Shown here piece by piece: positions 42,154-51,133 of a DNA stretch of 64,000 nucleotides. The stretch comes from Roseateles_E sp005503085 (GTDB taxonomy: Bacteria; Pseudomonadota; Gammaproteobacteria; Burkholderiales; Burkholderiaceae_C), in assembly GCF_028462495.1 (NCBI RefSeq), contig NZ_JAQOWX010000011.1, forward strand, positions 13,951 through 77,950, read 5' to 3'. Below the pieces are notes generated by a model. That model did not search any database, was not told the DNA's origin, and worked only from the letters and a program-made list of their open reading frames with translations. Numbering within the stretch: position 1 is the first letter of the stretch; the number at the start of each line of letters is the position of its first letter. The translations under genes and the position numbers were made by a program.

Positions 42154-43116
42154 TCAGGCCCTGTCCAGCCGGGCCTGGGCCAGCAGCCACAGGCACAGCT
42201 GTTCGTAGGAGATGCCGGCGGCCTGGGCCGATTTGGGCACCAGCGAATGCGAGGTCATGCCCGGCGAGGTGTTCATCTCCAGCAGGAAGACCTTGCCGTC
42301 GCTCTTGCGCTGCATCAGGTCGGCGCGGCCCCAGCCGCGGCAGCCGAGCGACCGATAGGCCGCCAGCACCAGCGCGCGGACCTCCTGCTCCTGGACCTCG
42401 GGCAGCGTGCCGATGTGGTACTGCGTGACGTCGGTGAAGTACTTGTTCTGGTAGTCGTAATTGCCTTCGGGCGCCTCGATGCGTATGACCGGCAGGGCCT
42501 GAGCCGTATCGCCCTCGCCCAGCACCGGGCAGGTCAACTCCCAGCCGTCGATGAACTCCTCGAACAGCAGCTCGTCGTCATAGCGGGCCGACAGCTCCAC
42601 CGCGGCCTGCATCTGCGAATAACCCATCACCTTGCTCAGGCCGATGCTGGAACCCTCGTGCGGCGCCTTGACGAACAGCGGCAGGCCCAGCTCGTCGGGC
42701 ACGGTGCGGATGCGCTCGCGCGTCAGCTCATGCTTTTTCAGCGTCAGCCAGCGCGGCGTCGGCAGGCCGTCGGCGCGCCACAGCCGCTTGGTGGTGATCT
42801 TGTCCATCGCGATCGCCGAGGCCATCACGCCGGAACCGGTGTAGGGGATGGCCAGCATCTCGAGCCCCCCCTGCACCGTGCCGTCCTCGCCGTCACGGCC
42901 ATGCAGCGCGATGAAGCAGCGCGCAAAGCCCTCGGCTTTGAGCTCGTGCAAGCCGCGCTCGGCCGGGTCGAAGGGGTGGGCGTCGACGCCTTGCGAGCGC
43001 AGCGCGGCCAGCACACCGGGGCCCGACATGGTCAGCGACACCTCGCGCTCGGCCGAAGTGCCGCCCATCAGCACGGCGACCTTGCCCAGGCTCTTGGGAT
43101 CGATGTTCAGATTCAT
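42154..43116 (-). CDS. ddlB: D-alanine--D-alanine ligase
   Basis: An ATP-grasp enzyme (320 residues) making D-Ala-D-Ala for the peptidoglycan stem. It begins VAVLMGGTSAEREVSLTMSG, contains FIALHGRDGEDGTVQGGLEM, IPYTGSGVMASAIAMDKITT, and LPLFVKAPHEGSSIGLSKV. The metal-binding end is FLLEMNTSPGMTSHSLVPKS. The start overlaps the murC stop (ATGA). Located between murC and ftsQ as in other betaproteobacterial dcw clusters, which identifies it as the ddlB type. Confidence 0.97.
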   Translation of the reverse strand: MNLNIDPKSLGKVAVLMGGTSAEREVSLTMSGPGVLAALRSQGVDAHPFDPAERGLHELKAEGFARCFIALHGRDGEDGTVQGGLEMLAIPYTGSGVMASAIAMDKITTKRLWRADGLPTPRWLTLKKHELTRERIRTVPDELGLPLFVKAPHEGSSIGLSKVMGYSQMQAAVELSARYDDELLFEEFIDGWELTCPVLGEGDTAQALPVIRIEAPEGNYDYQNKYFTDVTQYHIGTLPEVQEQEVRALVLAAYRSLGCRGWGRADLMQRKSDGKVFLLEMNTSPGMTSHSLVPKSAQAAGISYEQLCLWLLAQARLDRA

Positions 43117-44486
43117 TTCAGCAGTTCCACGGTTTGCGCCGGCACCGCGCCGATCGAGCCGGCGCCCATCACGATCACGACATCGCCGTCGCGGCTTTGC
43201 TGGGCGATGGCCTGCGGCAGCGCGCGCACATCGGCGACGAACTGCGCGCCGGCGGCCGCGGCCAGCGCTGCGCCATCGGCCCCGGCGATCACGCCCTCGC
43301 CGGCCGCATAGACCTCGGTCAGCAGGGCCGCATCGGCCTGCGCGATCACGCGCACGAAGTCGGCGAAGCAGTCGCGTGTCCGGGTGTAGCGATGGGGTTG
43401 AAACGCCAGCACCAGACGCCGGCCCGGGAAGGCGCCGCGTGCCGCGCTCAGCACCGCCGCCATCTCGACCGGGTGGTGTCCGTAGTCGTCGATCAGCGTG
43501 AACAGGCCGCCATCGGCGGCGCGCAGCTCGCCATAGCGCTCGAAGCGTCGGCCGACGCCACCGAAATTGGCCAGGGCCGCCAGCACAGGCGCGTCGGGCA
43601 GTTCCAGCTCGCTGGCCACCGCAATCGCCGCCAAGGCGTTCAGCACATTGTGGCGGCCGGCCAGGTTCAGGGTCACCGGCAGATCGGCCGCGCCCTCGCG
43701 CTGCACGGTGAAGCGCATCTGGCCGCCGTCCAGCGCCTGCACATCGACCGCCCGCACCGCATTGTCGGCACTAAAGCCGTAGCGGACCACCGGTCGCGAC
43801 AGCATCGGCAGTATCGAGCGCACGCCCTCGTCATCGCCGCAGACCACGGCCGCGCCATAGAAAGGCATGCGGTGCAGGAACTCGACAAAGGCCAGCTTCA
43901 GCTTCGCGAAGTCGTGGCCATAGGTGTCCATATGGTCGGCGTCGATATTGGTGACGACGGCCAAGGTCGGCAGCAGATGCAGGAAGGAGGCATCGCTCTC
44001 ATCGGCCTCGACAACGATGTAGTCACCTCTGCCCAGCTGGGCGTTGGTGCCGGCGCTCATCAGCTTGCCACCGATCACATAGCTGGGGTCGACACCGGCG
44101 GCACTCAGCACCGCCGTGAGCAGCGAGGTGGTCGTGGTCTTGCCATGGGTGCCGGCGATCGCGATGCCCTGCTGGCGGCGCATCAGCTCGGCCAGCATCA
44201 CCGCGCGGTGCACCACCGGCACGCCGGCGGCACGGGCGGCGATCACCTCCGGGTTGTCGGCCTTGACCGCGGTCGAGGTCACCAGGGCCTGGGCGCCGGC
44301 GATATGGGCGGCGGCGTGGCCGATGTGGACCTGCACGCCGATGGCGGCGAGGCGCTGCAGCATCGCGCTATCGCTCTGGTCCGAGCCCGAGACCCGGTAG
44401 CCGAGCTGATGCAGCAGCTCGGCAATCGCGCCCATGCCGGCACCGCCGATGCCGACGAAATGAATGTGCTTCAACGCGTGCTTCAT
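43113..44486 (-). CDS. murC: UDP-N-acetylmuramate--L-alanine ligase MurC
   Basis: Adds L-Ala to UDP-MurNAc (457 residues). N-terminal HFVGIGGAGMGAIAELLHQL (UDP-MurNAc binding Rossmann), ATP loop IAGTHGKTTTTSLLTAVLSA, VEADESDASFLHLLPTLAVV and TNIDADHMDTYGHDFAKLK are all MurC signatures, as is FTLIDDYGHHPVEMAAVL. It overlaps both murG (start codon side) and ddlB by 4 bp, implying translational coupling. A paralogous recycling ligase, mpl, is at 9401. Confidence 0.98.
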   Translation of the reverse strand: MKHALKHIHFVGIGGAGMGAIAELLHQLGYRVSGSDQSDSAMLQRLAAIGVQVHIGHAAAHIAGAQALVTSTAVKADNPEVIAARAAGVPVVHRAVMLAELMRRQQGIAIAGTHGKTTTTSLLTAVLSAAGVDPSYVIGGKLMSAGTNAQLGRGDYIVVEADESDASFLHLLPTLAVVTNIDADHMDTYGHDFAKLKLAFVEFLHRMPFYGAAVVCGDDEGVRSILPMLSRPVVRYGFSADNAVRAVDVQALDGGQMRFTVQREGAADLPVTLNLAGRHNVLNALAAIAVASELELPDAPVLAALANFGGVGRRFERYGELRAADGGLFTLIDDYGHHPVEMAAVLSAARGAFPGRRLVLAFQPHRYTRTRDCFADFVRVIAQADAALLTEVYAAGEGVIAGADGAALAAAAGAQFVADVRALPQAIAQQSRDGDVVIVMGAGSIGAVPAQTVELLK

Positions 44487-45562
44487 GCCGCCACCATCTG
44501 TTCGATCTCATCGGCCACGCGGCTGGCCGCACGCGGCCGCGCCAGCAAGCGCGCCTTCTCGGCCATCGCGACCAGGGCCTCGCGCTCCATGCCTTGCAGC
44601 AGCGCATGCAGCTGCTGCGGGTTCAGTTTTTCCTGCGGCAGATGGATGGCCGCGCCGTGCTGGGCCATGAAGCGAGCGTTGTCGCGCTGGTGCGAGGTCG
44701 TCGCCACGACCAGCGGCACCAGCAGCGCCGGCACGCCGGCCGCGCACAGCTCGCTGACCGTCACCGCGCCGGCGCGGCAGATGATCAGATCGGTCTGGGC
44801 CAGCTGAGTTGCCATATCGTCGATGAAGGGCAGCAGCGTCGCCTCGACGCCGGCCGCCTGGTAGAGCGCCTGCACGGTGCTGAAATTGGCCTGACCGGTC
44901 TGGTGCGTGACGATGGGGCGCTGGTCCTCGGGCCACAGCGCCAGCGCCTTCGGGATGCAGTCATTGATCGCGCGTGCGCCCAGCGAGCCACCGACCACCA
45001 GCACGCGCAAGCGCCCGCTGCGACCGGCAAAGCGCTCGGCCGGCGGCGCAATCGCCTCGATCTCGGCGCGCACCGGGTTGCCGGTGACCACGGCCTTGGG
45101 TGTCGATGCGGCGGCCGAGCCATCGAAGCCAAAGCCGATGCGGCGGGCAAAGGGCTTCAGGCTCTGGTTGCTCAGCAGCATGGCCGCGTCGGCATTGATC
45201 AGCATCAGCGGCTTGCCGCTCAGCCAGGCCATCAGCCCGCCCGGGAAGCAGACATAGCCACCCATGCCCAGCACCGCATCGGCGCTGCGTGTGACAAACA
45301 CCTGACGGGATTGCACAAAGGCCTGAACCAGCTTGAACAGGCCCTTGACCGTGTGCATCAGGCCCTTGCCGCGCAGGCCCGAGAAGGCCAGCCGGTCCAG
45401 CGGGATGCCGGTGGGCGGCACCAGCTGGTTTTCCATGCCGCTCTCGGTGCCGACCCAGCTGACGCTCCAGCCACGGCGCGCCATCTCGTCGGCGACGGCC
45501 AGGCCCGGGATGATGTGACCACCGGTGCCCGCAGCCATGATGACCAAATGCTTGGTGCTCAT
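44483..45562 (-). CDS. murG: UDP-GlcNAc:lipid I glycosyltransferase MurG
   Basis: A GT28 enzyme (359 residues) converting lipid I to lipid II at the inner membrane face. The N-terminal donor/acceptor loop is MAAGTGGHIIPGLAVADEM, then WVGTESGMENQLV and VLGMGGYVCFPGGLMAW; the C-domain has VVGGSLGARAINDCIP and LIICRAGAVTVSELCAAGVP. The ATG at 45562 overlaps the ftsW stop by 4 bp; a longer open frame upstream of it is antisense/out-of-frame ftsW sequence. Overlaps murC at its 3' end. Confidence 0.98.
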   Translation of the reverse strand: MSTKHLVIMAAGTGGHIIPGLAVADEMARRGWSVSWVGTESGMENQLVPPTGIPLDRLAFSGLRGKGLMHTVKGLFKLVQAFVQSRQVFVTRSADAVLGMGGYVCFPGGLMAWLSGKPLMLINADAAMLLSNQSLKPFARRIGFGFDGSAAASTPKAVVTGNPVRAEIEAIAPPAERFAGRSGRLRVLVVGGSLGARAINDCIPKALALWPEDQRPIVTHQTGQANFSTVQALYQAAGVEATLLPFIDDMATQLAQTDLIICRAGAVTVSELCAAGVPALLVPLVVATTSHQRDNARFMAQHGAAIHLPQEKLNPQQLHALLQGMEREALVAMAEKARLLARPRAASRVADEIEQMVAA

Positions 45563-46815
45563 GCCCGTCCCCCGCGCATCAGCTGCCGGTTCTCTAGATC
45601 TATTCTCAACGCAATCGCCAGCGCCACACAGTTCATCAGGATCGCCGAGCCACCGAAGCTCATCAGCGGCAAGGTCAGGCCCTTGGTCGGCAAGGCGCCG
45701 AGGTTCACGCCCATATTGATGAAGGCCTGGCCGCCCATCCAGATGCCTATGCCCTGGGCATAGAGGCCGGCGAACACGCGGTCCAGCGCGATCGCCTGGC
45801 GGCCGATGTGAAAGAGCCGGCGCGACATCCAGAAGAAGGCGGTGATCACGACGATCACGCCGGCCAGGCCCAGCTCCTCGCCGATCACGGCCAGCAGGAA
45901 GTCGGTATGGGCCTCGGGCAGGTAGTGCAGCTTCTCGACGCTGGAGCCCAGGCCCTGGCCGAACAGCTCGCCGCGGCCGAAGGCGATCAACGAATGGGTC
46001 AGCTGATAGGCCTTGCCCTGGGCGTACTTTTCGTTCCAGGGATCGAGATAGGCAAAGATCCGCTCGCGGCGGAACTCGCTGAAGGTGATCATCAGCACAA
46101 AGGCGCCGACCAGCACCGCGACGATCAGGAAGAACATGCGGCCGTTGACGCCGCCCAGGAACAGAATGCCCATCGCGATCGCGGCGATCACCATGAAGGC
46201 ACCCATGTCCGGCTCGGCCAGCAGCAGCACGCCGACCACGCCCAGCGCCACCACCATGGGCCAGACGGCGCGGAAGAAGTTCTCCTTCACGTCCATCTTG
46301 CGCACCATATAGCTGGCCGCATACATGGCCATCGCCAGCTTGCCCAGCTCGGAAGGCTGGAAGTTCATCAGCCCCAGCGGCAGCCAGCGGCGCGCGCCGT
46401 TGACGCCCTTGCCGACGCCGGGAATCAGCACCGCAATCAGCAGCACCAGGGCCGCGACAAACAGCCAGGGCGCGGCGCGCTCCCAGCTGGCCACCGGCAC
46501 CTGCACCACCACCAGCGCCGCCAGCAGGCCCAGCGCGATCGCCACCACATGGCGCACCAGGAAATGGGTGGGCAGATAGCGGCTGAACTTGGGGTTGTCG
46601 GGCAGCGCGATCGAGGCCGAATACACCATCAGCAGGCCCAGGGCCAGCAGGCACACCACGACCCAGGCCAGGGTTGTGTCGAAGCCGGCCAGCTTGGTCG
46701 GCTGGCCCGAGGACACGCTGACCCAGTCGCGCACCGGTACCTCGCCGCCCTTGCCAGCATCGCGCCGGATCAGGCCCAGCAGGCGTTCGCGCCAGTTCTG
46801 CAGCACGGCGTTCAT
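45559..46815 (-). CDS. ftsW: Lipid II polymerase/SEDS protein FtsW
   Basis: A SEDS-family peptidoglycan glycosyltransferase of the divisome (418 residues, about ten membrane helices). Start ATG 46815 gives MNAVLQNWRERLLGLIRRDA and TM1 at TTLAWVVVCLLALGLLMVYS. Family blocks include WLPLGLMNFQPSELGKLAM, QLTHSLIAFGRGELFGQGLG and the C-terminal MSFGGSAILMNCVALAIALR. It overlaps murD by 4 bp. An upstream in-frame extension to 46959 is rejected because it lies wholly inside murD. Confidence 0.97.
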   Translation of the reverse strand: MNAVLQNWRERLLGLIRRDAGKGGEVPVRDWVSVSSGQPTKLAGFDTTLAWVVVCLLALGLLMVYSASIALPDNPKFSRYLPTHFLVRHVVAIALGLLAALVVVQVPVASWERAAPWLFVAALVLLIAVLIPGVGKGVNGARRWLPLGLMNFQPSELGKLAMAMYAASYMVRKMDVKENFFRAVWPMVVALGVVGVLLLAEPDMGAFMVIAAIAMGILFLGGVNGRMFFLIVAVLVGAFVLMITFSEFRRERIFAYLDPWNEKYAQGKAYQLTHSLIAFGRGELFGQGLGSSVEKLHYLPEAHTDFLLAVIGEELGLAGVIVVITAFFWMSRRLFHIGRQAIALDRVFAGLYAQGIGIWMGGQAFINMGVNLGALPTKGLTLPLMSFGGSAILMNCVALAIALRIDLENRQLMRGGRA

Positions 46816-48524
46816 AGCGACAGCCCCTCGTCCTGGGCCAGGGCCTGTACCGCGGCGACAAAGACCTCGGCGCGGTGACCATAGTTGCGGAACATATCGA
46901 GGCTGGCGCAGGCCGGGCTCAAGAGCACGCTGTCGCCGCTGCGGGCCTGGGCCAGGCACCAGGCGGTGGCGGCCTCCAGCGTCTCATGCGCCTGCATCGT
47001 CACGCCGCTGTGCTCCAGCGCGGCTGCGATCTGCGGGCCGTCGCGGCCGATCAGGGCCACGGCGCGCGCATGGCGGGCCACCGGCTCGCGCAGCGGGCCG
47101 AAATCCTGGCCCTTGCCGTCGCCGCCGAGGATCACGATCAGTTTTGCCGGCGCACGGTCAGCACCCAAGCCGGTGATGGCCGCCACGGTGGCGCCGACAT
47201 TGGTGCCCTTGGAATCGTCATAGAAGTCCACGCCCTTGATCGCGCCGACATGCTCGACCCGGTGCGGCTCGCCGCGATATTCGCGCAGCCCGTGCAGCAT
47301 GGGCGCCAGCGGGCAGCCGGCCGCGCTGGCCAGGGCCAGGGCCGCCAGCGCATTGGCGGCGTTGTGGCGGCCGCGCACGCGCAGCGCATCGGCCGGCATC
47401 AGGCGCTGGATCAACAGCTCTTCCTCGTCCTCGCCCTTTTTCCTCTTGATCGTCTCATCGGCCTCGCGGGCGCGCACCAGCCAGCTCATGCCGGCCTCCT
47501 GCACCAGGCCGAAATCGCCCGGATGGCGCGGCGCGTCGAGACCGAAGCGCACCACCTTGCGCGCGACCAGCTTGGCCGGCCGGCCGCGCCCCTGCTGCAC
47601 CTTGACCGGCGCCGGCACCATGGCCTCGACCAGCGCATCGTCGCGGTTGATCACCATCACCGTCGGGCTGTCGATCTCGGTGCCGAAGATGCGGGCCTTG
47701 GCGCGGCCATAGGCGGCCATATCGCCATGCCAGTCCAGATGGTCCTGGGTCAGGTTCAGCACCGTCGCGGCGGTGGGCTCGAAGCCCTGCACGGTGTCGA
47801 GCTGGAAGCTCGACAGCTCCAGCACCCAGACCTCGGGCAGATGTTCAAAGACGGCCGGCTTGGGCGGCGGCGGCTTGATCGGCAGCGGTGCCTCATCGAG
47901 CATCGCATCGATGCTCTCCAGCACCGTCTGTTCAGCGACGACCGGCGCATCCGAGCTGTCATCAGCAACCGTCTCGGTCGGCTCGGGCGGCAGCACGGGC
48001 TCGGCGGCCGGCTCCAGATCCAGCGCTGCGCCCAAGGTCGTCAGCATGCTGGGGCCGATATTGCCGGCCATCACGACACGACGGCCGCAGCGCTCGACCA
48101 GCTGGGCGCACATGCTGGTGGTCGTGGTCTTGCCATTGGTGCCGGTGATGGCCAGCACGGCCGGCTCGTAGCGGCGCTCGGCCTTCAGATCGGCCAGCGC
48201 ACGGGCAAACAGGTCCAGCTCGCCCTGCACCGGCACGCCGGTGCCCTGCGCCAGAGTCAGCAGCGGCAGCAGCCGCACATCCAGCGGAGACAGGCCCGGG
48301 CTCTTCAGCACGAGCTGCACGCCGTTCAGTGCGGACTCGGGCAGCTCGCCATGAATGAACTCGACCTCGGGCAGCTGCTCGCGCAGCGCCGCCAGCTGCG
48401 GCGGGGCCTCGCGCGAGTCCCAGACTCGCGCTTCGCCGCCGCAGCGCCGGACCCAGGCAGCCATCGCCAGGCCGGAGTCACCCAGGCCGAGCACCAGTAC
48501 CTTGAGTCCTTGCAGATGCTTCAT
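46812..48524 (-). CDS. murD: UDP-N-acetylmuramoyl-L-alanine--D-glutamate ligase MurD, with insertions
   Basis: Adds D-Glu to UDP-MurNAc-L-Ala. It has VLVLGLGDSGLAMAAWVRRC, the ATP loop ITGTNGKTTTTSMCAQLVER (about 127-146), VWVLELSSFQLDTVQGFEPT, LNLTQDHLDWHGDMAAYGRA and YDDSKGTNVGATVAAI. At 570 residues it is about 120 longer than E. coli MurD. One insertion, roughly residues 169-228 between AGNIGPSMLTTL and EVWVLELSSF, is acidic then proline-rich (VLPPEPTETVADDSS, PLPIKPPPPKPAVFEHLP). Another, roughly 300-370, includes a charged stretch (ETIKRKKGEDEEELLI). Catalytic motifs are intact. It is 7 bp downstream of mraY. Confidence 0.96.
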   Translation of the reverse strand: MKHLQGLKVLVLGLGDSGLAMAAWVRRCGGEARVWDSREAPPQLAALREQLPEVEFIHGELPESALNGVQLVLKSPGLSPLDVRLLPLLTLAQGTGVPVQGELDLFARALADLKAERRYEPAVLAITGTNGKTTTTSMCAQLVERCGRRVVMAGNIGPSMLTTLGAALDLEPAAEPVLPPEPTETVADDSSDAPVVAEQTVLESIDAMLDEAPLPIKPPPPKPAVFEHLPEVWVLELSSFQLDTVQGFEPTAATVLNLTQDHLDWHGDMAAYGRAKARIFGTEIDSPTVMVINRDDALVEAMVPAPVKVQQGRGRPAKLVARKVVRFGLDAPRHPGDFGLVQEAGMSWLVRAREADETIKRKKGEDEEELLIQRLMPADALRVRGRHNAANALAALALASAAGCPLAPMLHGLREYRGEPHRVEHVGAIKGVDFYDDSKGTNVGATVAAITGLGADRAPAKLIVILGGDGKGQDFGPLREPVARHARAVALIGRDGPQIAAALEHSGVTMQAHETLEAATAWCLAQARSGDSVLLSPACASLDMFRNYGHRAEVFVAAVQALAQDEGLSL

Positions 48525-48531
48525 CGCGCGA

Positions 48532-49710
48532 TCACCTTAGTTTCAGGCTGGCCAGGCCGACCAGGCACAGCAGCATCGTGATGATCCAAAAGCGCACGAC
48601 CACCTGGGTCTCCTTCCAGCCCGATTTCTCGAAATGGTGGTGCAGCGGCGCCATCTTGAAGATGCGCCGGCCGGTGCCGAATTTCTTCTTCGTGTACTTG
48701 AACCAGCTGACCTGCAGCATCACCGACAGCACCTCGGCGACGAACACGCCGCCCATGATGCCCAGCACGATTTCCTGGCGCGTGATCACGGCCAGGGTGC
48801 CCAGGGCGCCGCCCAGCGAGAGCGCGCCCACATCGCCCATGAAGACCTGGGCCGGGTGGGTGTTGAACCACAGGAAGGCAAGACCCGCCCCCGCCATCGC
48901 GGCGCAGAAGATCAAGAGCTCGCCAGCACCGGGGATATAGGGCAGCAGCAGGTACTTCGAGTAGATGCTCGAGCCGGTCAGGTAGGCAAACAGGCCCAGC
49001 GCCGAGCCCACCAGCACCACCGGCATGATGGCCAGGCCGTCCAGGCCGTCGGTGAAGTTAACCGCATTGCTGGTGCCGACGATAACGAAGTAGGACAGGC
49101 CGATGAAGCCGAACACGCCCAGCGGGTAGCTGACCGTCTTGAAGAAGGGCACGATCAGATCGGCCTTGGGCGGCAGCTCGGTCGAGAAGCCGCTCTGCAC
49201 CCAGCGGGCGAACAGCTCGATCACACCCAGGATCGAGGTCTCGGAGACGCTGAAGGCCAGGTAAAGGGCGGCCACCAGACCGATCAGCGACTGCCAGAAG
49301 AACTTCTCACGGCTGCGCATGCCCTCGGGATTCTTGTCGACGACCTTGCGCCAGTCGTCGACCCAGCCCACCGCGCCAAAGCCCATGGTCACCAGCATCA
49401 CGACCCAGACGAAACGGTTGCTCCAGTCGAACCACAAGAGGGTCGAGACCCCGATGCCTATCAGGATCAGCACGCCACCCATGGTTGGCGTGCCGCTCTT
49501 GACCAGATGCTGCTGCACGCCGTACTCGCGGATCGGCTGACCGATCTTCATCGCGGTCAGACGGCGTATCACCCAGGGGCCGAAGGCCAGGCCGATCAGC
49601 AAGGCCGTCATCGCCGCCATCACCGCGCGGAAGGTCAGATACTGGAACACACGCAGAAAGCCCAGGTCCGGATACAGGCCCTGCAGCCATAGGGCCAGAC
49701 TAAGCAGCAT
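48532..49710 (-). CDS. mraY: Phospho-MurNAc-pentapeptide translocase MraY
   Basis: An integral-membrane enzyme (392 residues, about ten helices) making lipid I on undecaprenyl phosphate. Signatures are KSGTPTMGGVLILIGIGVST, the acidic pair DDWRKV, NAVNFTDGLDGLAIMP (active-site Asp) and HHHFEKSGWKETQVVVRFWI near the C-terminus. N-terminal FLRVFQYLTFRAVMAAMTAL matches the family. The start overlaps murF by 11 bp. Confidence 0.98.
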   Translation of the reverse strand: MLLSLALWLQGLYPDLGFLRVFQYLTFRAVMAAMTALLIGLAFGPWVIRRLTAMKIGQPIREYGVQQHLVKSGTPTMGGVLILIGIGVSTLLWFDWSNRFVWVVMLVTMGFGAVGWVDDWRKVVDKNPEGMRSREKFFWQSLIGLVAALYLAFSVSETSILGVIELFARWVQSGFSTELPPKADLIVPFFKTVSYPLGVFGFIGLSYFVIVGTSNAVNFTDGLDGLAIMPVVLVGSALGLFAYLTGSSIYSKYLLLPYIPGAGELLIFCAAMAGAGLAFLWFNTHPAQVFMGDVGALSLGGALGTLAVITRQEIVLGIMGGVFVAEVLSVMLQVSWFKYTKKKFGTGRRIFKMAPLHHHFEKSGWKETQVVVRFWIITMLLCLVGLASLKLR

Positions 49711-51133
49711 GGTTCGCGCCCTCCTGATCCTGTGCCAGCAAGGCGGCGACGACTCTTTCCATCTGCATGAAACGTGAACCCTTGACGAGAATGTTCTTGA
49801 CCCGAGGCGCTTCGGCCAGCGCCGCGATCAGCGCCTCGGTCGTGTCGAAATGGCGGGCGCCGCCGCCATAGGCGCCGGCCGCGTCGGCGCAGGCGCTGCC
49901 GGCCGCCCAGAAGGCGGCCACGCCGCGCTCGGCCGCATAGGCGCCGACCTCGCGGTGAAACTCCGGCCCCTGGCTGCCGACCTCGCCCATATCGCCGAGG
50001 ATCAGCCAGGAGGCGCCCGGCAGATCGGCCAGCACATCGATGGCGGCGCGCACGCTGTCGGGGTTGGCGTTGTAGCTGTCATCGATCAGCGTGACGCGCT
50101 GGCGGCTCAGGCTCTTCAGCTGCGAGCGGCCCTTGACCGGCTCGAAACTCTCCAGGCCGCGGACGATGGCGGCCAGTGGTGCGCCGGCGGCCAGCGCGCT
50201 GGCGGCGGCGGCCAGGGCATTGCGGACGTTGTGCAGACCGGCCACGCGCAGCGCCACCGGCGCGTCACCGGCCGGCGTGTGCAGCTCCAGGGCCCAATGG
50301 CCGGCGCCTTGGGTCTCGCTGCCCTGTACCCAGGCTGCACGGCCGGTCACATCGGCCTGGCCCTGCAGCGCGAAGCTGAGCATGGCGCGCTGGCCGGCCA
50401 TCGCGTGCCAGATCGGCGCGCAAGCGTCTTCGGCCGGAAACACCGCGACACCGGCCGCACCCAGGGCCTCGATCGCTGCGCCGTTCTCGCGCGCGGCCGC
50501 CTCGACCGTCTGCAGGAATTCCTGGTGCTCGCGCTGCGCATTGGTCACCAGGGCCACGGTGGGCCGGGCCATCGCCGCCAGCGGGGCGATCTCGCCGGGG
50601 TGATTCATGCCCAGCTCGACCACGGCGGCGCGGTGCCAGACGGCATCGTCCTGGCGCAGCCGCAACAGCGTCAGCGGCACGCCGATATCGTTGTTGTAAT
50701 TGCCTTCGGTGGCCAGCGAGGCCAGGCCCAGCCAGGCCCGCAGGATGCTGGCGATCATCTGCGTCACCGTGGTTTTGCCATTGCTGCCGGTCACCGCGAT
50801 CAGCGGCAGATGGCAATGGCTGCGCCAGGCCGTGGCCAGCAGACCCAGCGCCTGCTTGGCATCGGGCACCTCGATGCCGGACAGGCCGGCCTCGGCCACG
50901 CCGCGCTCGGCGATCACTGCCACCGCGCCGCTGGCCGCGGCCTGCGGCAGAAAGTCGTGCGCATCGAAGCGCTCGCCGCGCAGCGCGACGAACAGATCAC
51001 CGGCGCGCAGCGTGCGGGTGTCGCTGTGCACACGGGCGATCTCGATCTGGCCGTCACCGACCAGCCGCGCCTGCGGCAGCGCCGCCTGCAGCAGATGGTG
51101 GGCCTGGGCCAGTGTCATCAGGGCTGCGCTCAT
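49700..51133 (-). CDS. murF: UDP-MurNAc-tripeptide--D-alanyl-D-alanine ligase MurF
   Basis: Adds D-Ala-D-Ala to the UDP-MurNAc-tripeptide (477 residues). N-terminal VHSDTRTLRAGDLFVALRGE, ATP loop AVTGSNGKTTVTQMIASILR, TEGNYNNDIGVPLTLLRL, VVELGMNHPGEIAPLAAMA, and LIDDSYNANPDSVRAAIDVL are MurF hallmarks. It overlaps murE by 4 bp and mraY by 11 bp. Confidence 0.98.
   Translation of the reverse strand: MSAALMTLAQAHHLLQAALPQARLVGDGQIEIARVHSDTRTLRAGDLFVALRGERFDAHDFLPQAAASGAVAVIAERGVAEAGLSGIEVPDAKQALGLLATAWRSHCHLPLIAVTGSNGKTTVTQMIASILRAWLGLASLATEGNYNNDIGVPLTLLRLRQDDAVWHRAAVVELGMNHPGEIAPLAAMARPTVALVTNAQREHQEFLQTVEAAARENGAAIEALGAAGVAVFPAEDACAPIWHAMAGQRAMLSFALQGQADVTGRAAWVQGSETQGAGHWALELHTPAGDAPVALRVAGLHNVRNALAAAASALAAGAPLAAIVRGLESFEPVKGRSQLKSLSRQRVTLIDDSYNANPDSVRAAIDVLADLPGASWLILGDMGEVGSQGPEFHREVGAYAAERGVAAFWAAGSACADAAGAYGGGARHFDTTEALIAALAEAPRVKNILVKGSRFMQMERVVAALLAQDQEGANHAA

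Noticed and set aside
44483..46882. A 799-residue version of MurG extending upstream
   Set aside because: The extra 440 residues are ftsW DNA read in another frame; MurG proper starts at 45562 with its glycine-rich N-terminal loop.
46875..48581. 568-codon plus-strand open frame opposite murD
   Set aside because: Shadow of murD; no ribosome site or domain.
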